Positions 7,024-16,931 are shown, counted from the first letter of the stretch. The stretch is 64,000 nucleotides of DNA from an uncultured Christensenellaceae bacterium (GCA_910587595.1 CAJULQ010000004.1:1-64000); one strand, 5' to 3'. Made by a program: numbers and translations. The notes: a model not told the origin generated them from the letters alone.

Positions 7024-8541
7024 TTATTTAACGTCCAGCACCCAACCGTGTATGCGGTAGGTATGCAATGCCGGCCATTGCCCGCCCAAGTTCCAATCGG
7101 GATACGCCTCTTTGCTGTCGCTCATCGTATACACAACGGGCACTTTATACGGATCGCATAATTTGCCGTACACGTCGGTCACGATCCCCATATTGTGATT
7201 GCGGAAAAACCCCGTAGTGTTGCGCGTGATCTGTCCGCCCACTTCCCATCGGTGCGTGCCGAACAAAGCGTCTATTCCCTTATCGCCCAGATCGATATAC
7301 AACAGCGTATTGCTACCCGCGATCCAATCCACACCGCCGTCGGTAGGATACCCGAAATCTTCTTTGATGCAATACATGCGCTTTAGGTGCGGATCGTAGG
7401 CAAAATCGGCGTTGTTGATCACGTCTTTTTCGCCCGACGCGTTCACCACGCCGTTATCGCTCAGCCTTGTTTCGCGCAACTTTTTCGCATGGTCGAGATC
7501 GTAAAAATCCCATTCTTCCAAATAAGCAAACGTGCCGCTCGTAACGCCTTTGGAATACAGCAACAACACTTTGCCCGCATTGTCCGAACTGATCAAGCTT
7601 GGCTGCCCGTATCCCCAACTCTTCTCGCTGTATTCGGGCGACGCGTAAAAGTTGGCTATGGGGTTGAGCGCATCTACTTTCACCCAAGGTCCCTGCGGCT
7701 CTTTGGCTACGGCGATCCCCACTTCGTTGCGGGTGTTGTCCGACGTTTTGCAACCGAGATACGCCATAAGATACGCGTATTTTTCGCCGCCCATGGAAAA
7801 ATCGCCTTTCACCACCGACGGATCGCACGTATGCCGCTCGTCCCACGTGCCCGCCGTGGGCGCCAACACGATCTGTTTTTCGCCGAACACCCATTTGCCC
7901 GCGCCGTTTAATTCGCCTTTGCGATACGCCACGTAGTCGGTAACGTTGCCGCTCACTTTGTTGGCGCAATACCATATGTGCATGATATTGTTGCCTTCCA
8001 TTATAGCGCTCGGACAATAGTTGTAAAAGTTTTCTTCTTTCGGCTCCCCGAACAGTTCCGTTTGGGACACGAAATCCACGCCGCCGTCCGCTGTGCTCGC
8101 GGTAAAATTCTTGTTGTATTTGTATTGCATAGACACTTGCCGCCTATTTACTTTTCCCGTATAGGTGAGCGTTTCCGCCGCGGCGTCGAACGTGTAGGAA
8201 TACGTTTTTACGCCCATCACCACTTCCACGGCGGTATCGGCAACACGATACGTGCCCTCTTGCTCTTCCCGCCCCGTAAAATCGATACCCACCGTATATG
8301 CCTTGCCGTTGTGCAACCGAAGATAGTTTTGCACGAACGTAGACGTTACGTCGTAACCGTCTATCGTTTTTTGCACCAAGGTATAGTACCCTTCCGTTCC
8401 GACGGGCAACAACGTTTGTCCGTCGGGCGGCGGGTCGTTGCCCGCGTTGTCGGAGTTGCCCGTGCCGCAACCCGCCACGGAAAACGCCAAACAGAGCATC
8501 ACCGCAAACGCGGCGATCTTTACAAATTTTCCTTTCCGCAT
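7024..8541 (-). CDS. Lipoprotein with five-bladed beta-propeller (GH43-like) fold, paralog 2
   Basis: A 505-residue lipoprotein. ATG 8541 is chosen because it follows AGAGGAAG and begins a canonical signal peptide with lipobox VAGC (Cys25). The architecture matches the downstream paralog: a beta-rich domain to about residue 150, then a propeller with TAGTWDERHTCDP, YLMAYLGC and GIAVAKEPQGPWVKVD. Only 14 bp separate it from the next gene. Family placement as GH43-like is from pattern, not proof. The substrate is unknown, and a furanose-containing glycan or nucleoside conjugate is inferred from the neighbouring ribokinase and nucleoside hydrolase. Confidence 0.7.
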   Translation of the reverse strand: MRKGKFVKIAAFAVMLCLAFSVAGCGTGNSDNAGNDPPPDGQTLLPVGTEGYYTLVQKTIDGYDVTSTFVQNYLRLHNGKAYTVGIDFTGREEQEGTYRVADTAVEVVMGVKTYSYTFDAAAETLTYTGKVNRRQVSMQYKYNKNFTASTADGGVDFVSQTELFGEPKEENFYNYCPSAIMEGNNIMHIWYCANKVSGNVTDYVAYRKGELNGAGKWVFGEKQIVLAPTAGTWDERHTCDPSVVKGDFSMGGEKYAYLMAYLGCKTSDNTRNEVGIAVAKEPQGPWVKVDALNPIANFYASPEYSEKSWGYGQPSLISSDNAGKVLLLYSKGVTSGTFAYLEEWDFYDLDHAKKLRETRLSDNGVVNASGEKDVINNADFAYDPHLKRMYCIKEDFGYPTDGGVDWIAGSNTLLYIDLGDKGIDALFGTHRWEVGGQITRNTTGFFRNHNMGIVTDVYGKLCDPYKVPVVYTMSDSKEAYPDWNLGGQWPALHTYRIHGWVLDVK

Positions 8542-8623
8542 AGTTCTTCCTCTCTTATTGCAAACCCCGTCCGTCGAAACGGCTTTCCCCAAACGGACAG
8601 GGTTTACGGTCACGCCTCGATCA

Positions 8624-9793
8624 TTACGCAGTTAACGAAACTTTAAACGTTTTCAAATTTTGCGAGAACATCCAATCGGCATTATCCATGGCTATGTCGC
8701 AAACGTTATAAACGATCTCGAAATCTTGGGCGGCATCGATATGCCCGTAGGCATCGGACACGATAGCGGCGCTATACAAGCGTTCGTAAGCCATGTCGTC
8801 GGTGTCCATCATATCCCACACGCGCACGCTTTTCCACCCCTCCAACGTTTCCACCGTGTAAAATTCTTCTTCGGCAATGCCCGTCAGCTCGATCTTCTCG
8901 GCATAGTTGGGCGCCGTGGCCGCCGACGGAGAATAGTCTTTTACCGCATACACTTTTTCGTTTGCGGCATCGAAAGCAAAATCGGCGTTGGGGAACATGG
9001 TGGCCGCATCGCCGCCCGAGATATCGCCGTTTGTGGGCAACTGCACCGTACCGGAGATAAGGTCAACATTATCTGCGGCCGCATCGGTAAACAGCACGCC
9101 CGCGTCGGCGGCATCGACATCCACAAACTGCGCAAAGTGCCCGTACATGTCGGCATAGGTATAGAACACGCGCACAATGCTCGCTTTGTTCAGATTGACG
9201 AGCGAGGGTGCATAGCACCCCACCGCCGAAGAGCCGTACACGTCGGCGTCAAACTCGATAAGCGGCTTGTTCCCCACTTTGGTCCACGTGCCGCACGGAT
9301 CGTTCGCCACCGCCAAACCGATCTGCTGTTGCGTATCGTTGGTTTGCTTGGTCGCGCAATAAGCCATCAACCAATCGTAATCGGCGCCGTTATAGGCAAA
9401 ATTACCTTTCACAATAGAGGCCGACCCGATGTTGGCGTCCCACGCGCCGGCCGAGCCGCGCAAGACGATCTTTTCGTCGCCGTACGCCCAACCTTTTTGC
9501 GCGTCTAATTTGCCGCTACGAACGGCTATCACGTTGTCGTTTTCGCCCGACTCTTCGTTGGTGGTATACACAAGGTAACGCGTGTTGCCGTCGTCTAATA
9601 CGTCGGCGTCTTTAATATAGTGCCCCGTGGCCGCAACGGGCAAACCGTACACGATCTCCGGTGTCGGCGTAGGTCCCGGCGGGGTATCGCCGCCGTTCGT
9701 GCCGCTATCTTTTTTCTTGCCGCACGCCGTCAACCCCAAAGTGAACAGCAAACACAGCGACAATACCGCGATCAATATTCTGTTCTTTTTCAT
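8624..9793 (-). CDS. Lipoprotein with beta-propeller (GH43-like) fold, divergent paralog 3
   Basis: A 389-residue lipoprotein with lipobox LTAC (Cys24) and a Gly/Pro/Thr linker at residues 30-45. The start is the ATG 9 nt after AGGAGG, and that site lies inside the last codons of the upstream gene, so the two are translationally coupled. It keeps the propeller signatures in weaker form (SAGAWDANIGSASIVKG, YDWLMAYCATK, IGLAVANDPCGTW) and lacks the N-terminal beta domain of its two neighbours. The HTCDP motif is replaced by IGSAS, so a different specificity or loss of activity is possible. Confidence 0.65.
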   Translation of the reverse strand: MKKNRILIAVLSLCLLFTLGLTACGKKKDSGTNGGDTPPGPTPTPEIVYGLPVAATGHYIKDADVLDDGNTRYLVYTTNEESGENDNVIAVRSGKLDAQKGWAYGDEKIVLRGSAGAWDANIGSASIVKGNFAYNGADYDWLMAYCATKQTNDTQQQIGLAVANDPCGTWTKVGNKPLIEFDADVYGSSAVGCYAPSLVNLNKASIVRVFYTYADMYGHFAQFVDVDAADAGVLFTDAAADNVDLISGTVQLPTNGDISGGDAATMFPNADFAFDAANEKVYAVKDYSPSAATAPNYAEKIELTGIAEEEFYTVETLEGWKSVRVWDMMDTDDMAYERLYSAAIVSDAYGHIDAAQDFEIVYNVCDIAMDNADWMFSQNLKTFKVSLTA

Positions 9794-9797
9794 CAAA

Positions 9798-11825
9798 CTA
9801 ATCCTCCTGATCGATCAATCCCAACAACGCGGGAATGGAATTCGCATCGGGTTTTACATAGGCAGATTCAAACGAGGGAACGGTGGCGTATGCGCCGAAT
9901 TGGTTCAAAGCGAACGCTTTTTCCGCATACGTGGCGGCATGCACGGTAACGGCAAGATAGGTGACCACCGAGTTCTCATCCATGAATTGATTTTTGGTCA
10001 CGCCGTTGGCGCTCCAACTTGCGCGCTCGAACGCCGAAAACGGCACAAACACCCAGCCCTCGAATCCTACCGTAAGCGTAGCGGTGGGGCGCGTCATATA
10101 AATGGTGGTTTTGCCCGTGTTGATATCATACAGATAAAACCGATGGCCTTGCTGAATGTTGAAACGATCGGACACCACTTGCTTATATCCGTTTACCAGC
10201 GCCGGCGTTTTGCAATCCACTTCGATGTTGAAAGACACTTCCGTGTCGCTGTCGTTCCTCGCCCAAAACGCAACGCCTTTCATGCCCGCCCAACTGAACG
10301 TTTCGCTAGACAACGTGATCGCCGTATACGCGTCGCCGGTCGGGTTGTTTTCGGTGGCTTGCAATTGCACGGCGGGCTTGCCGTAGCTGTCTGTCGTCAT
10401 TTCCACTTTGCCTTTGGAGCCGCCCTCCCAAATCGAAAAATCTTCCGCGCTTTTATTGGCGCAATCAAAGTCCATAGTCACTTCGCCGTTTTTCTCGCGG
10501 GCGGGCGGGCCTTGGTTTTCTACCAGCGTTTGCGCGACCGATGCGGTAAATTTGGCCCCTTTGCTTTGCGAAAGATCCAAGATCTTCTGCGTAACGCCGC
10601 CCTCATACGAGCCGTCGCCGCGGTCGGCCGTGTAATAAGCTACTTCGCCGATAACCACCTCGGTGGGCGCGTCGGCCGTTAAAACAAGCGACGAAACGTT
10701 GGCAAGGTCGGCGTCGCCCGTCATGCTCTCCGCAATGGGGAGCACCACCATGCCCATCAAATACCGACCGTTGTTCACTACAATGCCGTTGGCGTTGGCA
10801 TTGTTCGTAAGATTGCCCATGTTGGCGCCTTGCGCGATAAAGAACGTGCGGCTGCCGTTTTTGAGCGCGCGCGTTTTCTCTCCGTCCGAAAGCGCCCATT
10901 GCAGTCTTTGGTTGTTCTTGCTGTAATACTGCACCAACACGTGCGACGCACCGGAAAGATCGACCGCGGGGTCGTCGAACTGCACGGTAAGCGTTTGCGA
11001 CTTGGCCGTCGGTTTCCAAGTTACCGTGTTTTCAAACGCCGTGGCCGCCGAACGGAACGCATACGGAATACGCGGCAATGCGCTGTCCGACGGGAAAACG
11101 ATAGATGCGCCGTTCATGTAGTACTTGCCCTTATTTCTTTCACCGTTGCTCAAATCGACTATTTTCGTAAACTCGGCATCGGCAGAATCGGGTTCGCCTT
11201 TCACGGCGGCGATCTCGCCAAACGTTATTTCGTAATTCCAATTATACTTTGCATTCGTTTCGAAGAAAAATGATTTTATTTTCTTCAAATCGCCCATTTG
11301 GAAATCCGCGCGCCATTGCATGGAGGAAAGCGGAATATACAAAGTGCCGCAAGCGTTGGCGGGAAAACTCAAGGAATCGTATAAAATAGACATTTCCGAA
11401 ATAGCGCCGTCTTTCTCTTGTTGGAAATACGCTTTCTGTCCGTCCTTTCCGTTCGTGCAATAGCGCCCGTTCCCCGTGCTCGCGCAAAGTCCCGCACTGA
11501 ATCCGGGCGACCCTTTGTCCATTCGCATTTGAATGGCAATGTAGTCCGCCGCGGAAAAATCAACGCCGACCGAAACGTCCGGATCGAAAACCACTTCCAA
11601 AAACACCCACGAATCCGCCGTACTCTGTTCGGTCGGACCCGTTACCGTAGGCGCATACTTAAATGCGTCTTTACCCGTTGCAAACGGATACTCCACTTTG
11701 CTCGATGCATCGAGCGCGACGGCTTTTTCCGTTTCGCTCCATTGCACCAGCCCTATCCACGCGGCCGCCAGCATGATCACAGCCAGCGACACGGATAGGC
11801 ACGCTTTTTTCAATTGTTGTTTCAT
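9798..11825 (-). CDS. Large secreted beta-sandwich protein of the ribose-type locus
   Basis: A 675-residue protein with an N-terminal hydrophobic signal (residues 8-26) and no lipobox, so it is secreted or membrane-anchored. The sequence reads as several beta-sandwich modules. Regions near 45-210, 220-400 and 450-640 each have the aromatic-rich patterns (VTWKPT, GVAFWARN, GWVFVPFSAFERA) typical of carbohydrate-binding or galactose-binding-like domains. No glycosidase motif is seen. Its TAG stop is 4 bp before the next ATG. It probably captures or presents a polysaccharide or conjugate for the propeller lipoproteins. That function is inferred. Confidence 0.55.
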   Translation of the reverse strand: MKQQLKKACLSVSLAVIMLAAAWIGLVQWSETEKAVALDASSKVEYPFATGKDAFKYAPTVTGPTEQSTADSWVFLEVVFDPDVSVGVDFSAADYIAIQMRMDKGSPGFSAGLCASTGNGRYCTNGKDGQKAYFQQEKDGAISEMSILYDSLSFPANACGTLYIPLSSMQWRADFQMGDLKKIKSFFFETNAKYNWNYEITFGEIAAVKGEPDSADAEFTKIVDLSNGERNKGKYYMNGASIVFPSDSALPRIPYAFRSAATAFENTVTWKPTAKSQTLTVQFDDPAVDLSGASHVLVQYYSKNNQRLQWALSDGEKTRALKNGSRTFFIAQGANMGNLTNNANANGIVVNNGRYLMGMVVLPIAESMTGDADLANVSSLVLTADAPTEVVIGEVAYYTADRGDGSYEGGVTQKILDLSQSKGAKFTASVAQTLVENQGPPAREKNGEVTMDFDCANKSAEDFSIWEGGSKGKVEMTTDSYGKPAVQLQATENNPTGDAYTAITLSSETFSWAGMKGVAFWARNDSDTEVSFNIEVDCKTPALVNGYKQVVSDRFNIQQGHRFYLYDINTGKTTIYMTRPTATLTVGFEGWVFVPFSAFERASWSANGVTKNQFMDENSVVTYLAVTVHAATYAEKAFALNQFGAYATVPSFESAYVKPDANSIPALLGLIDQED

Positions 11826-11861
11826 AACCTTACCACCTTATCGTTTTTTCTGCTTTGCAGA

Positions 11862-12764
11862 TCATATTTTCAAGAGTTTCCTCTTAAAAACCGAGTAGAA
11901 TTTTTGCGTGTCCACTTGCGTGGCCACTTGTATGGGCGCATACCCCGCCGTGGGCTTGTCGGTCACTTGTATGGCGCCGCGATTGTCGGTCAAATTCACT
12001 TTTACGTATTTTTCTCGGAAACGGCACACGTTTTCTATCAAAACGGCCACGGTCAGCGGATCGTGCAACACGCTTTTTTCGAAAGAGAAATACGCAAACC
12101 ACCTTTGCAGCCAAACGGCCAACAACTTGCAGAGCGGGTCGTCCGACCGCGTGAACGACTGCAACAAGTCGGGTTCCAACGCGCACTGCAGCGTTACATC
12201 CAGCCCCACCTCGTACACGGGCAGTCCCGACGAGAAAACGACGTCGGCCGCTTCGGGATCGCACAATATGTTCCATTCGCGCTCGTAGTTGGTAAACCAC
12301 CCGCCCATGCCCACGATCGCGCGTATTTTGCGCATAGATCGGGGCGCTTTACCGATCGCCTTGGCTATGTTGGTGAGCGGTCCTATCGTGATAAGCGTAA
12401 GCTCGTTGCCGTACTTTTCGGCCGCCTCTATGATAAAGTCTACCGCATCTTCCCGCACGGGGAAAGAATCGTACGATTTTTCCCATTGACAAGGCGGTTG
12501 CGTTTCGAGCGGCGCGGATGCGTCTTTATCGAAGGGGTGAATGGGTTCATGTACGGGCAACCGTTCCCCCGCCCGCACGGGCACGTTTTGCCCCATCGTT
12601 TGCAACAGTTTTTGCACTTGTTGCGCGCGGGCCCGCGTGTTGCGAAACACGGTGGTAATGCCCACCGTCTCTATCTCTTCCGAAGATAGTGCCAAAGCCA
12701 AAGCGAACGCGTCGTCGATATCGTCGCCGATATCGGTATCGATCAAGATTTTTCTTTTTTCCAT
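11862..12764 (-). CDS. Inosine-uridine-type nucleoside N-ribohydrolase
   Basis: A 300-residue cytoplasmic enzyme with no signal peptide. The N-terminal calcium-binding signature DTDIGDDIDDAFAL (residues 9-22) is the hallmark of the IUNH family. ITIGPLTNIAKA near residue 130 and the later catalytic-region His in HDPLTVAV also fit. The family hydrolyses the N-glycosidic bond of ribonucleosides to a base and ribose. With a ribokinase at the head of the same cluster, released ribose can become ribose-5-phosphate. GGAG precedes the ATG. The base preference cannot be read from the sequence. Confidence 0.9.
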   Translation of the reverse strand: MEKRKILIDTDIGDDIDDAFALALALSSEEIETVGITTVFRNTRARAQQVQKLLQTMGQNVPVRAGERLPVHEPIHPFDKDASAPLETQPPCQWEKSYDSFPVREDAVDFIIEAAEKYGNELTLITIGPLTNIAKAIGKAPRSMRKIRAIVGMGGWFTNYEREWNILCDPEAADVVFSSGLPVYEVGLDVTLQCALEPDLLQSFTRSDDPLCKLLAVWLQRWFAYFSFEKSVLHDPLTVAVLIENVCRFREKYVKVNLTDNRGAIQVTDKPTAGYAPIQVATQVDTQKFYSVFKRKLLKI

Positions 12765-12792
12765 AAGCTTTTCTCCGTTGCGTTACACGGTT

Positions 12793-14652
12793 TTAATACG
12801 TTCTGTAAAGCGACAGATCGCCGTTGGGCGCCGTTCTGTCGAGCGGCGAAACATAGCCTTGTTGATATGCCGGCCACGCCACGGTGATGCCCAACTTCTC
12901 TTTGGTTTTTCGGTAGGCTTGCTGTTGCATTTCCACCACCAAGCTCAAATTGCGGCTTTCCAACAGCTTTACGGTGTCGGCATACAGCTTTTGAGCGCTT
13001 GCGCGGTTAGACGCTTTCAAGATCTTGGGGATCTGTTGCGCGATCAAGCTGTCTATTCTCGTGAGCGCGTTGTTGTAGTTTTGGAATCGCGTGTCCGTGG
13101 CGTCCACGATAAACGAGCAGGCGTTGTAATCGTAGGCGTATATCGTGAGCGGCCGCTTTAAGTTGGTGCGGTACAACTCGCTTTCGGTTTTGCCGTTGTT
13201 GGTTTTGGGTTGCATGTTGTCGTAGAACTGATAGTTCAATAATAGATCCACGGTCAGCAAGCCGTATTTGGCGGTGGTCAAGTTGGCTTTGTCTTCCAAG
13301 TATTTTTCGGTGAACGCAATTTCCGTTTTTTGCTCGTCTTTCCAATGCCACGTTTCGCCTTCCACGCCCAAGCTCACCAACAGTTGCCCCTCGTCGCTGG
13401 ATAAAAAGTCAAACAGTTTGATCACCAAATCGGGACGCTTGCAATTGGTGGTGATCATATTGAACAAGTAGCCGTACCCTCTGATATCTTGCAAGACGGG
13501 CGCGTCGCCGGCCTCGTTGGTGATATACATGCTGATATAGTCGTAGCCCGAATCCTTGGCCGTCACGAAATGCATTTGATAGTCTTGGGGCGTGACCAAG
13601 GTGGCAAACGCTTTCCCGCCCGCTATGATCGACCCTACGCCGTCGTATCCTTGCGTAAAGTTGGAATTGGATATAAGGGTGTTGCCGTTCGCCTTGGTGG
13701 TGTAAAGATCGTTTAGGTAATACAAAGCATTGGCATATCCCTCTTGCGTAAAGCGGTACAAATAGTTACCCTCTTTGTCCTCAAACGGCACCGCAAAGAA
13801 TTCGGCCAACCATTCGAGCGACGCGTTGCCCGTGTTGGTGAACTGCCCCAACTGCAAAGCCGTGGTAATGCCGCCGTTGCCCGTGCCGTAGTAATTTTCC
13901 ATGGCCCACACGCAAGCCGCCTTAAAGCCTTCGGGCGTGGTGATATAGCCTTGCCAAGCAACGCTCTTTTGCGTGCCGTCAAACCCCGTATACGTAACGT
14001 TGCCGTTTGCGTCTTTGAGGTCGGTCTCCACATGGCGTTGCCACGCGTCGAACAGATCTTTGCGCACCATCATGCCGCCGTTGGGTTGCAATTGCCCGTC
14101 GGGAATATCGTCGTAGCTGTAATAGTGGTTGGGTATGCCGTACGTTTTGTTGTTGGCATACTTCCACCAATCGAGCACGTCTTCGGGCAGATGATCGTAT
14201 AACGTGGGCGCCCACCTATCGGCCAAGGTGTTTATGTCATACACATATCCTTGTTGCGCCAAGCTCGCCAGCGTTTTCACGTTGGACGTGGGCACGGAGA
14301 TCACGTCGGGCAGACCGCCCGCGATCAGCGTTGCCAGCTTTTGCCCGTCGTCTTGCACGGGCGTGGAAAACTTGACCGTTATGCCCGTTTTCTCTTTGAT
14401 CTTGCGTATCACGTCGTTTTCCGCGGGGATCGCCCAGCTGGAAACGTCCACATACCACTCGATCGTGTTTTGCTCGTTGCCGATATACTCCCAACTGTTT
14501 TTGTCGGACGGCGTTTGGGGAAAATCGGGATACGTGAGTATCGCCATATTATCCGACCCCATAGACACTTTGGAACGATTGCCGCAACCGCTCATACCGA
14601 ACGCAAGCAACGCGCACAAAAGCACCGTTAGGGTTTTGCTTACCTTTTTCAT
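12793..14652 (-). CDS. Extracellular solute-binding lipoprotein, LplA/YtcQ type
   Basis: A 619-residue lipoprotein with lipobox MSGC (Cys23). It has the long LplA-type layout, with the ITVKFSTPVQDDGQKLATLIAGGLPDV segment near residue 90 marking a family 1 solute-binding fold. It is the receptor of an ABC importer with the two permeases directly upstream in the same operon (22 bp gap). LplA-type receptors usually bind oligosaccharides or complex sugar derivatives, so the ligand may be larger than free ribose. No ATPase gene lies in the cluster, so a shared MsiK/MsmX-like ATPase elsewhere is likely. Confidence 0.88.
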   Translation of the reverse strand: MKKVSKTLTVLLCALLAFGMSGCGNRSKVSMGSDNMAILTYPDFPQTPSDKNSWEYIGNEQNTIEWYVDVSSWAIPAENDVIRKIKEKTGITVKFSTPVQDDGQKLATLIAGGLPDVISVPTSNVKTLASLAQQGYVYDINTLADRWAPTLYDHLPEDVLDWWKYANNKTYGIPNHYYSYDDIPDGQLQPNGGMMVRKDLFDAWQRHVETDLKDANGNVTYTGFDGTQKSVAWQGYITTPEGFKAACVWAMENYYGTGNGGITTALQLGQFTNTGNASLEWLAEFFAVPFEDKEGNYLYRFTQEGYANALYYLNDLYTTKANGNTLISNSNFTQGYDGVGSIIAGGKAFATLVTPQDYQMHFVTAKDSGYDYISMYITNEAGDAPVLQDIRGYGYLFNMITTNCKRPDLVIKLFDFLSSDEGQLLVSLGVEGETWHWKDEQKTEIAFTEKYLEDKANLTTAKYGLLTVDLLLNYQFYDNMQPKTNNGKTESELYRTNLKRPLTIYAYDYNACSFIVDATDTRFQNYNNALTRIDSLIAQQIPKILKASNRASAQKLYADTVKLLESRNLSLVVEMQQQAYRKTKEKLGITVAWPAYQQGYVSPLDRTAPNGDLSLYRTY

Positions 14653-14673
14653 TCTTTCTACCTCCGAATTTAT

Positions 14674-15825
14674 TTAGCCTTTCAAGGATCCTATCATGAT
14701 GCCCGACGCAAAGTTTTTGCGGATCAACGGGAAAAACATCAACACGGGAATAATGGATATAATAATGGCCGCATACGATATGGTTTTGGGCGAGATACGC
14801 TCCATGAGTTCGGGCGGCATTCCCTCCGTCATGGTAGACGTTTGAATCGCTTTCAAAAGAAAATATTGCAACGACTGCAAGTTGTCGCTTTTGGTGTAGA
14901 TCATGGTGTCGAAATAGCTGTTCCAATGCCCCACCGCCAGCCACAAAACAACGGTTGCCAACACCGGCTTGTTGAGCGGCATGTAGATCTGCCAAAAAAT
15001 GCGGAACTCGCCCGCGCCGTCGATCATGGCCGAATCGTGGATCTCGTTGGAAATGGATTTGAACCCGCTTTGAATAACGATCATGTTATACACGGAGTAT
15101 AAGCCGGGAATGATGTATACCAAGAAACTGTCGAACAGTCCCAACGCATTGATGATCAAAAAAGAGGGAACAAGGCCGCCGCTGAAAAACATAGTGAATA
15201 TGTTCACCCAATAAAAGGCCTTTTTGCATTTCAGATTGGGGCGGCTCATGGCATATGCCACGGTCGCAGTGAACAACAGCGCCGTAACAACGCCTATCAC
15301 CGTGCGCCCTATGGTGATCAGATAACTGCGCCACATGGCCGTGTTTTCCAGCACGACCTTAAAGTTTTCGAACGTGAACAAGCGCGGCAGAAAATACACC
15401 CCGCCGATCGTGTAGTCGGCGCCTTGGTTGAAACTGCCCGCCAGCACATAAATGATGGGATACACGCACAAAATGCAAAACAGCGCCATTAAGATCGTGT
15501 TGATAACGTCGAATACGTGCACGTGCTTGTTGAGTTTGGAGCGATTGAATTGCGAATAATAGGCGCGCTTGCGTTTTACGTCCGTTGCTATGATAAACGC
15601 GATCATTGCAACGGCAGGCACGGCCAGCACGCAAAACACAACGAACAGCGTTTTGAGCGCGCTGTACATGGCGGCCGTGCCTTCATCGATATACACGTGC
15701 GACACATACGCAAAAAACGCAAACCCGATAAAAGCCACGGCAATGTATAAGATCATTGCTTTTTTCACGATCGGATACGTTTTGTTATCCGGCGCGATCC
15801 ATTTGTCCAAATCGAAACGTTTCAT
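14674..15825 (-). CDS. ABC importer permease, LplC/YtcP (MalG) type
   Basis: A 383-residue membrane protein. The C-terminal 290 residues carry the usual six helices and the EAA-loop region (DSAMIDGAGEFRIFWQIYMPLNKP). The ending PLIRKNFASGIMIGSLKG is typical of LplC/YtcP. About 90 extra N-terminal residues hold two more hydrophobic segments (near 22-42 and 55-80), unusual for the family. The gene starts 1 bp after the stop of the partner permease, so the two are coupled. Confidence 0.88.
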   Translation of the reverse strand: MKRFDLDKWIAPDNKTYPIVKKAMILYIAVAFIGFAFFAYVSHVYIDEGTAAMYSALKTLFVVFCVLAVPAVAMIAFIIATDVKRKRAYYSQFNRSKLNKHVHVFDVINTILMALFCILCVYPIIYVLAGSFNQGADYTIGGVYFLPRLFTFENFKVVLENTAMWRSYLITIGRTVIGVVTALLFTATVAYAMSRPNLKCKKAFYWVNIFTMFFSGGLVPSFLIINALGLFDSFLVYIIPGLYSVYNMIVIQSGFKSISNEIHDSAMIDGAGEFRIFWQIYMPLNKPVLATVVLWLAVGHWNSYFDTMIYTKSDNLQSLQYFLLKAIQTSTMTEGMPPELMERISPKTISYAAIIISIIPVLMFFPLIRKNFASGIMIGSLKG

Positions 15826-15826
15826 A

Positions 15827-16774
15827 TCAGTAGATCCCCTTGCCGGAAACTTTTTTGCACGTAGTGTTGCCTATCAGCAATAAGATGAGCGAAACCACCG
15901 ACTTCATAAGCCCGATGGCCGTTGCATAGCTGTACCGCCAATGGGGGAAACCGTATTTGTAAATATAGGTATCGAGCACTTCGCTGCGCTCTAAGTTGTT
16001 TGTGTTTTGGAACACCCACAAATGCTCGATGCCGTTGTTGAGTATTCCGCTGATGGAAAGAATGAAAAACAGCGTGATGGTGGGCGCAATGGAAGGCACG
16101 GTGATATAGCGGATCTTGTGCCAACGGTTGGCGCCGTCTATTTTGGCCGCTTCGTAAAGTTCTTGCGGGATAGCCGCAATAGCCGCCACATATATTATGG
16201 AGCCCCACCCCATGCCTTTTATAAGCGACGTGATTATGATGATCCCCCAAAAATATTGCGGGTCGCCCAAAATATCCACTTTTTCGCGCACTAAGCCCAT
16301 TTTGTAAAACAACGTGTTGAAGATGCCCGTGTCGAAATCCAAAAGACTGATAAATATGCCGCCGAACACCGCCCACGAGATAAAGTGCGGGAAAAACGTG
16401 ACCGTTTGCACCGTTTTTTTGAACCGATTGCTAAGCAGTTCGGCCGTAAGCACGGCAAATATAATAGGGCACGGAAAGTTGATGAGCAGTTGCAAAACGT
16501 TCAACCCCAACGTGTTGAACATGATTTCCTTAAAATCGGGATCGGTGACAAAGGCTTTGAAGTTGTCTAACCCCACCCAAGGGGCCTCGTTGATGGCGCG
16601 CATGATATCCAAGTAGCCGTCGCCGCCCTTAAACGCAAGCACAAGCCCGTACAGCGTTGCATAAGAAAACACCGCCAAAAAGATCACGCTTAAAAAAGCC
16701 ATGCCGAACAACACCCAATCGTTGGATGTCCACCGCCGAAATTTTTTCTTTTCCGCTTGTATCGCTTGTTGCAT
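15827..16774 (-). CDS. ABC importer permease, LplB (UgpA/MalF) type
   Basis: A 315-residue membrane protein with a cytoplasmic N-terminus (RRWTSNDW), about six membrane helices, and the EAA loop ELYEAAKIDGANRWHKIRYITVPSI near residue 215. It forms the translocation channel with the neighbouring LplC-type permease. GAGAGG precedes the ATG. A 157-bp gap with two overlapping hairpins separates it from the LacI gene upstream, so expression may be attenuated or partly independent. Confidence 0.9.
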   Translation of the reverse strand: MQQAIQAEKKKFRRWTSNDWVLFGMAFLSVIFLAVFSYATLYGLVLAFKGGDGYLDIMRAINEAPWVGLDNFKAFVTDPDFKEIMFNTLGLNVLQLLINFPCPIIFAVLTAELLSNRFKKTVQTVTFFPHFISWAVFGGIFISLLDFDTGIFNTLFYKMGLVREKVDILGDPQYFWGIIIITSLIKGMGWGSIIYVAAIAAIPQELYEAAKIDGANRWHKIRYITVPSIAPTITLFFILSISGILNNGIEHLWVFQNTNNLERSEVLDTYIYKYGFPHWRYSYATAIGLMKSVVSLILLLIGNTTCKKVSGKGIY

Positions 16775-16832
16775 TTTTTACCTCTCGGTTAAGCTTTTTT
16801 ATATATACCTATACAGTAACCGTTTGTTCTCC

Positions 16833-16880
16833 GGTTCGTTGTTTTCGCAGAAAACAACGAACCACCCCGCGGGGTGGTTC
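16833..16880 (-). promoter_or_regulatory. Two mutually exclusive hairpins between lacI and the permease genes
   Basis: One stem is GGTTCGTTGTTTTC (16833-16846) with its perfect complement at 16850-16863. The other is a perfect 22-bp palindrome at 16859-16880 centred on CGCG. They share the segment 16859-16863, so an RNA can form only one at a time. On the minus strand the GC-rich palindrome comes first and is followed by a T-rich stretch, so it may terminate lacI transcripts. Confidence 0.5.
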
Positions 16881-16931
16881 GCGCATCATCTCCCATCCCA
16901 TCGGTTTTTTTTATTTGTTTGCGTCACCTAT

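Noticed and set aside
16815..16833. CcpA-type cre site upstream of the permease genes
   Set aside because: AGTAACCGTTTGTT keeps the central CG but misses several conserved cre positions.
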